A stretch of 7,287 nt of DNA from UBA6244 sp041582875 (GTDB lineage Bacteria; Bacteroidota; Bacteroidia; Bacteroidales; F082). Within the stretch, counting starts at the first letter, position 1; every line of letters begins with the position of its first letter. The notes beneath the pieces are model-generated. The model had not been told where the DNA came from. It made no database searches and saw only the letters and a program-made list of their open reading frames with translations. The stretch is from positions 1-7,287 of the forward strand of contig JBFHGX010000181.1 in the NCBI GenBank assembly GCA_041582875.1, in the 5' to 3' direction. Position numbers and translations under genes: made by a program. Positions 6,401-7,287 of the stretch are shown here, piece by piece.

Positions 6401-7287
6401 GGCGAAACAGAACCTACAGTGATGAATGTAGCATCAGCTACCGGCAATCAGACCATGGACATCAGAGACGAACTGCTGGAGAAATCGCCCTACCTGAGCG
6501 ATACAGTGCTGATAACAACCGTACTGCAGGAAGAGGCCTTACCTGCTGCCATCGTTACCGAAGTGTTGCTCGAAAACCCACAATCGGCAAAATCTGATGA
6601 GGTATTGGATGAGCTTTACGCTAGGGAAGATATCACCGATAACCAAATCGATCAAATTGAAGCCAATGCCCTTTTGGTAGGTGCCATGGAGTCGCTTAAA
6701 ATTAGCAAAGACCACTATGCCCAATTGCGCGATAATGCGTTTAACCAATTGATGGCTGCACACAAAAGCACCGAAGGCTTTGGCAATTTGGATAGTTTGG
6801 AAGACGTGTTGCATCATTTTGATTTTCCGACAGCCAAATACCAATTGGCCCTGTTATACCTAAACCATGGTGAACTTCAAAACGCACAGGACACCCTGGC
6901 TGACATCCCTACCCGATACAATTTAACTGCCGATGAACAACTGGCACATAGTGGTTGGGAAGATTACATGAACATCATGGTGCAATTGGAACAAAACGGA
7001 CACAACATTTTCGGGCTTAGTGCGGCACAAAAGGCACAGCTTTATCAGGTATATCAGGCCAAAACAGGCCAGGTAAGTGCCCTGGCCATGAACCTGTTGC
7101 AGGTTACCGACACCCTCTCGTATCAGCATTCCTATGTATTGCCTACCGAAGGATTAAAGAACAATGTCATTGCTCGCCAGCGCAATCATCCCAATCCTGC
7201 CTCCACTTCATTAAAGGTGTATCCCAATCCGGCAGGCGACTACCTTGTAGTGGAATACCCCGTACAGGAAGAAACCTTACCTGTAAC
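3434..7287 (+). CDS. Secreted S8 (subtilisin-like) serine protease with beta-helix, helical region and T9SS sorting domain (3' end outside window)
   Basis: One open frame of 1284 codons from ATG 3434 to the window edge, with no stop. Residues 1-28 look like a signal peptide (basic KEKIKQLIR, hydrophobic core, cleavage probably AIS|Q). Residues 29-150 may be a propeptide. The S8 domain spans about 155-450: Asp167 in VAFYDLLPD, His200 in GTHGQTVAG, oxyanion Asn299 in AAAGN and Ser390 in SGTSFATP; it ends at GTGRLNAYKAV. From about 455 to 900 a right-handed beta-helix region is likely, with repeated short polar strands and turns and NMWYGIEVWGN at 521-531. After a GSGGG linker near 957 comes an alpha-helical region, with SPYLSDT at 1018, NPQSAKSD at 1048-1055 and a TPR-like helix pair at 1136-1159. 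VYPNPAGDYL at 1262-1271 opens a type A T9SS C-terminal domain, implying export by the type IX system and surface attachment or release. The start has an AT-rich leader and no Shine-Dalgarno site. The natural substrate is unknown. Confidence 0.93.
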   Translation, partial: MKEKIKQLIRYVGILCLPLLILPKMAISQEIQPGILYFHVLSDEAKPASKGSLFPTNKTMANFFEEYQVTSFEQAAPFARTKELHDVYYINCLGNVEQLKTNLQENCSDLVNSFMFLYEPVLTYEPSDEMWRNNSIGNSLWYLYKIQADSAWEITRSSDSIDVAFYDLLPDPTHPDIVTKLNLPYNPLTGGQYYPNTGTHGQTVAGFIAAETAETGETALGPMPSIGFNSMLYAYSNAPNTYTGNKSSVYQMLHASTVMKAEVISISLFRSQTITNNEIYLALKEILDNGTVIVAAAGNKDTDGPQPVFNGLTFDEIIVVSGTDSTDHFVLYDSLGNWLQNDAHYPSVDLCAPGYNMMGLKGTLKDTVVAGDTVQVPNSWPYYGNESGTSFATPITAGVAALIKSINPCLTPRDVEYILKSTTDSIVDANVYPGEVGTGRLNAYKAVKLAKESYEFKNYTIHNGEDITWNTPHFIDTLLVEPGGKLTITEDCFFNEGGVAIVDTTAFLYVNYARLTTTCRNMWYGIEVWGNAEASQFDYNDYCPQGRLILDGAIIENAEEAVRLWKPEHFGTSGGYVIATNSTFRNNKRAVEGISYHNYDPQTQTPYRNFTRFENCTFSVDEEYHNYVPFLGFVTLFDMEGVKFNGCDFYNNSRYIQPNGIILDDSLTGFGIYSIDAGYSVNSRCNSEYLPCPPQSVDSSRFIHLKFGIHAKNSRSNNTIDVENSQFYENITGVYTSALIQPTIVHNSFYVNAVDTSKHLTYGGLYLDNHTTGFVVQENEFSSAQGFAGPFPFVTESIGICVNNSGDENNLLYNNRFEHLLVGILAQNHNRAKDGTQGLKIGCNEFYTNQYDVAITALVPDSTISGIRFRQGSDGPEITDPAGNIFSPNLEQVADAWDIYDETNRIQYWYHAQQNGYDLLPDSVSNGPWLPAIVDVRPNTRTDPFTKNGACPSLIEGSGGGMESLKTTIAEMEYKTDSVAGLLALLTDGGETEPTVMNVASATGNQTMDIRDELLEKSPYLSDTVLITTVLQEEALPAAIVTEVLLENPQSAKSDEVLDELYAREDITDNQIDQIEANALLVGAMESLKISKDHYAQLRDNAFNQLMAAHKSTEGFGNLDSLEDVLHHFDFPTAKYQLALLYLNHGELQNAQDTLADIPTRYNLTADEQLAHSGWEDYMNIMVQLEQNGHNIFGLSAAQKAQLYQVYQAKTGQVSALAMNLLQVTDTLSYQHSYVLPTEGLKNNVIARQRNHPNPASTSLKVYPNPAGDYLVVEYPVQEETLPV

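Noticed and set aside
3434..7287. Many 60-110 codon open frames on both strands inside the protease gene
   Set aside because: All are shadows of the single 1284-codon frame that carries the signal peptide, catalytic motifs and sorting domain.

Overview
The window reads as chromosomal DNA from a Bacteroidota bacterium. The strongest sign is the large protein at the right end. It is a secreted subtilisin-like protease fused to a beta-helix region, a helical region and the first residues of a type IX secretion (Por) sorting domain, a system confined to this phylum. Starts without a clear Shine-Dalgarno sequence and an intergenic region full of short palindromes fit the same group. The left-hand genes suggest an anaerobic or facultative member with purine or amino-acid fermentation, but genus cannot be told from this window.

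Layout. (1) Bases 1-726 hold the 3' part of a ygeY-like M20-family hydrolase. (2) Bases 736-1944 hold a complete ygeW-like knotted carbamoyltransferase, only 9 bases downstream and so probably in one operon with ygeY. These two belong to the set of genes (ygeW, ygeX, ygeY and selenium-dependent molybdenum hydroxylases) linked to purine and diaminopropionate-type catabolism. (3) Bases 1945-3433 are about 1.5 kb with no convincing gene. The stretch carries at least five kinds of repeat: two near-identical perfect palindromes near its two ends, three copies of a small REP-like hairpin, a long imperfect hairpin, a 20-bp direct repeat, and two degenerate tandem arrays that both have a 21-base period. 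(4) Bases 3434-7287 are one uninterrupted reading frame of 1284 codons that runs off the right edge. It has a signal peptide, an S8 catalytic domain with all three catalytic residues, and C-terminal modules ending in the start of a T9SS type A sorting domain.

The two coding blocks are functionally unrelated: cytoplasmic nitrogen metabolism on the left and an exported surface or secreted protease on the right, both on the plus strand. The intergenic repeat island separates them and probably contains the transcription end of the left operon and the promoter of the protease gene. The most unusual content is this island, together with the divergent Asp and His motifs of the protease.
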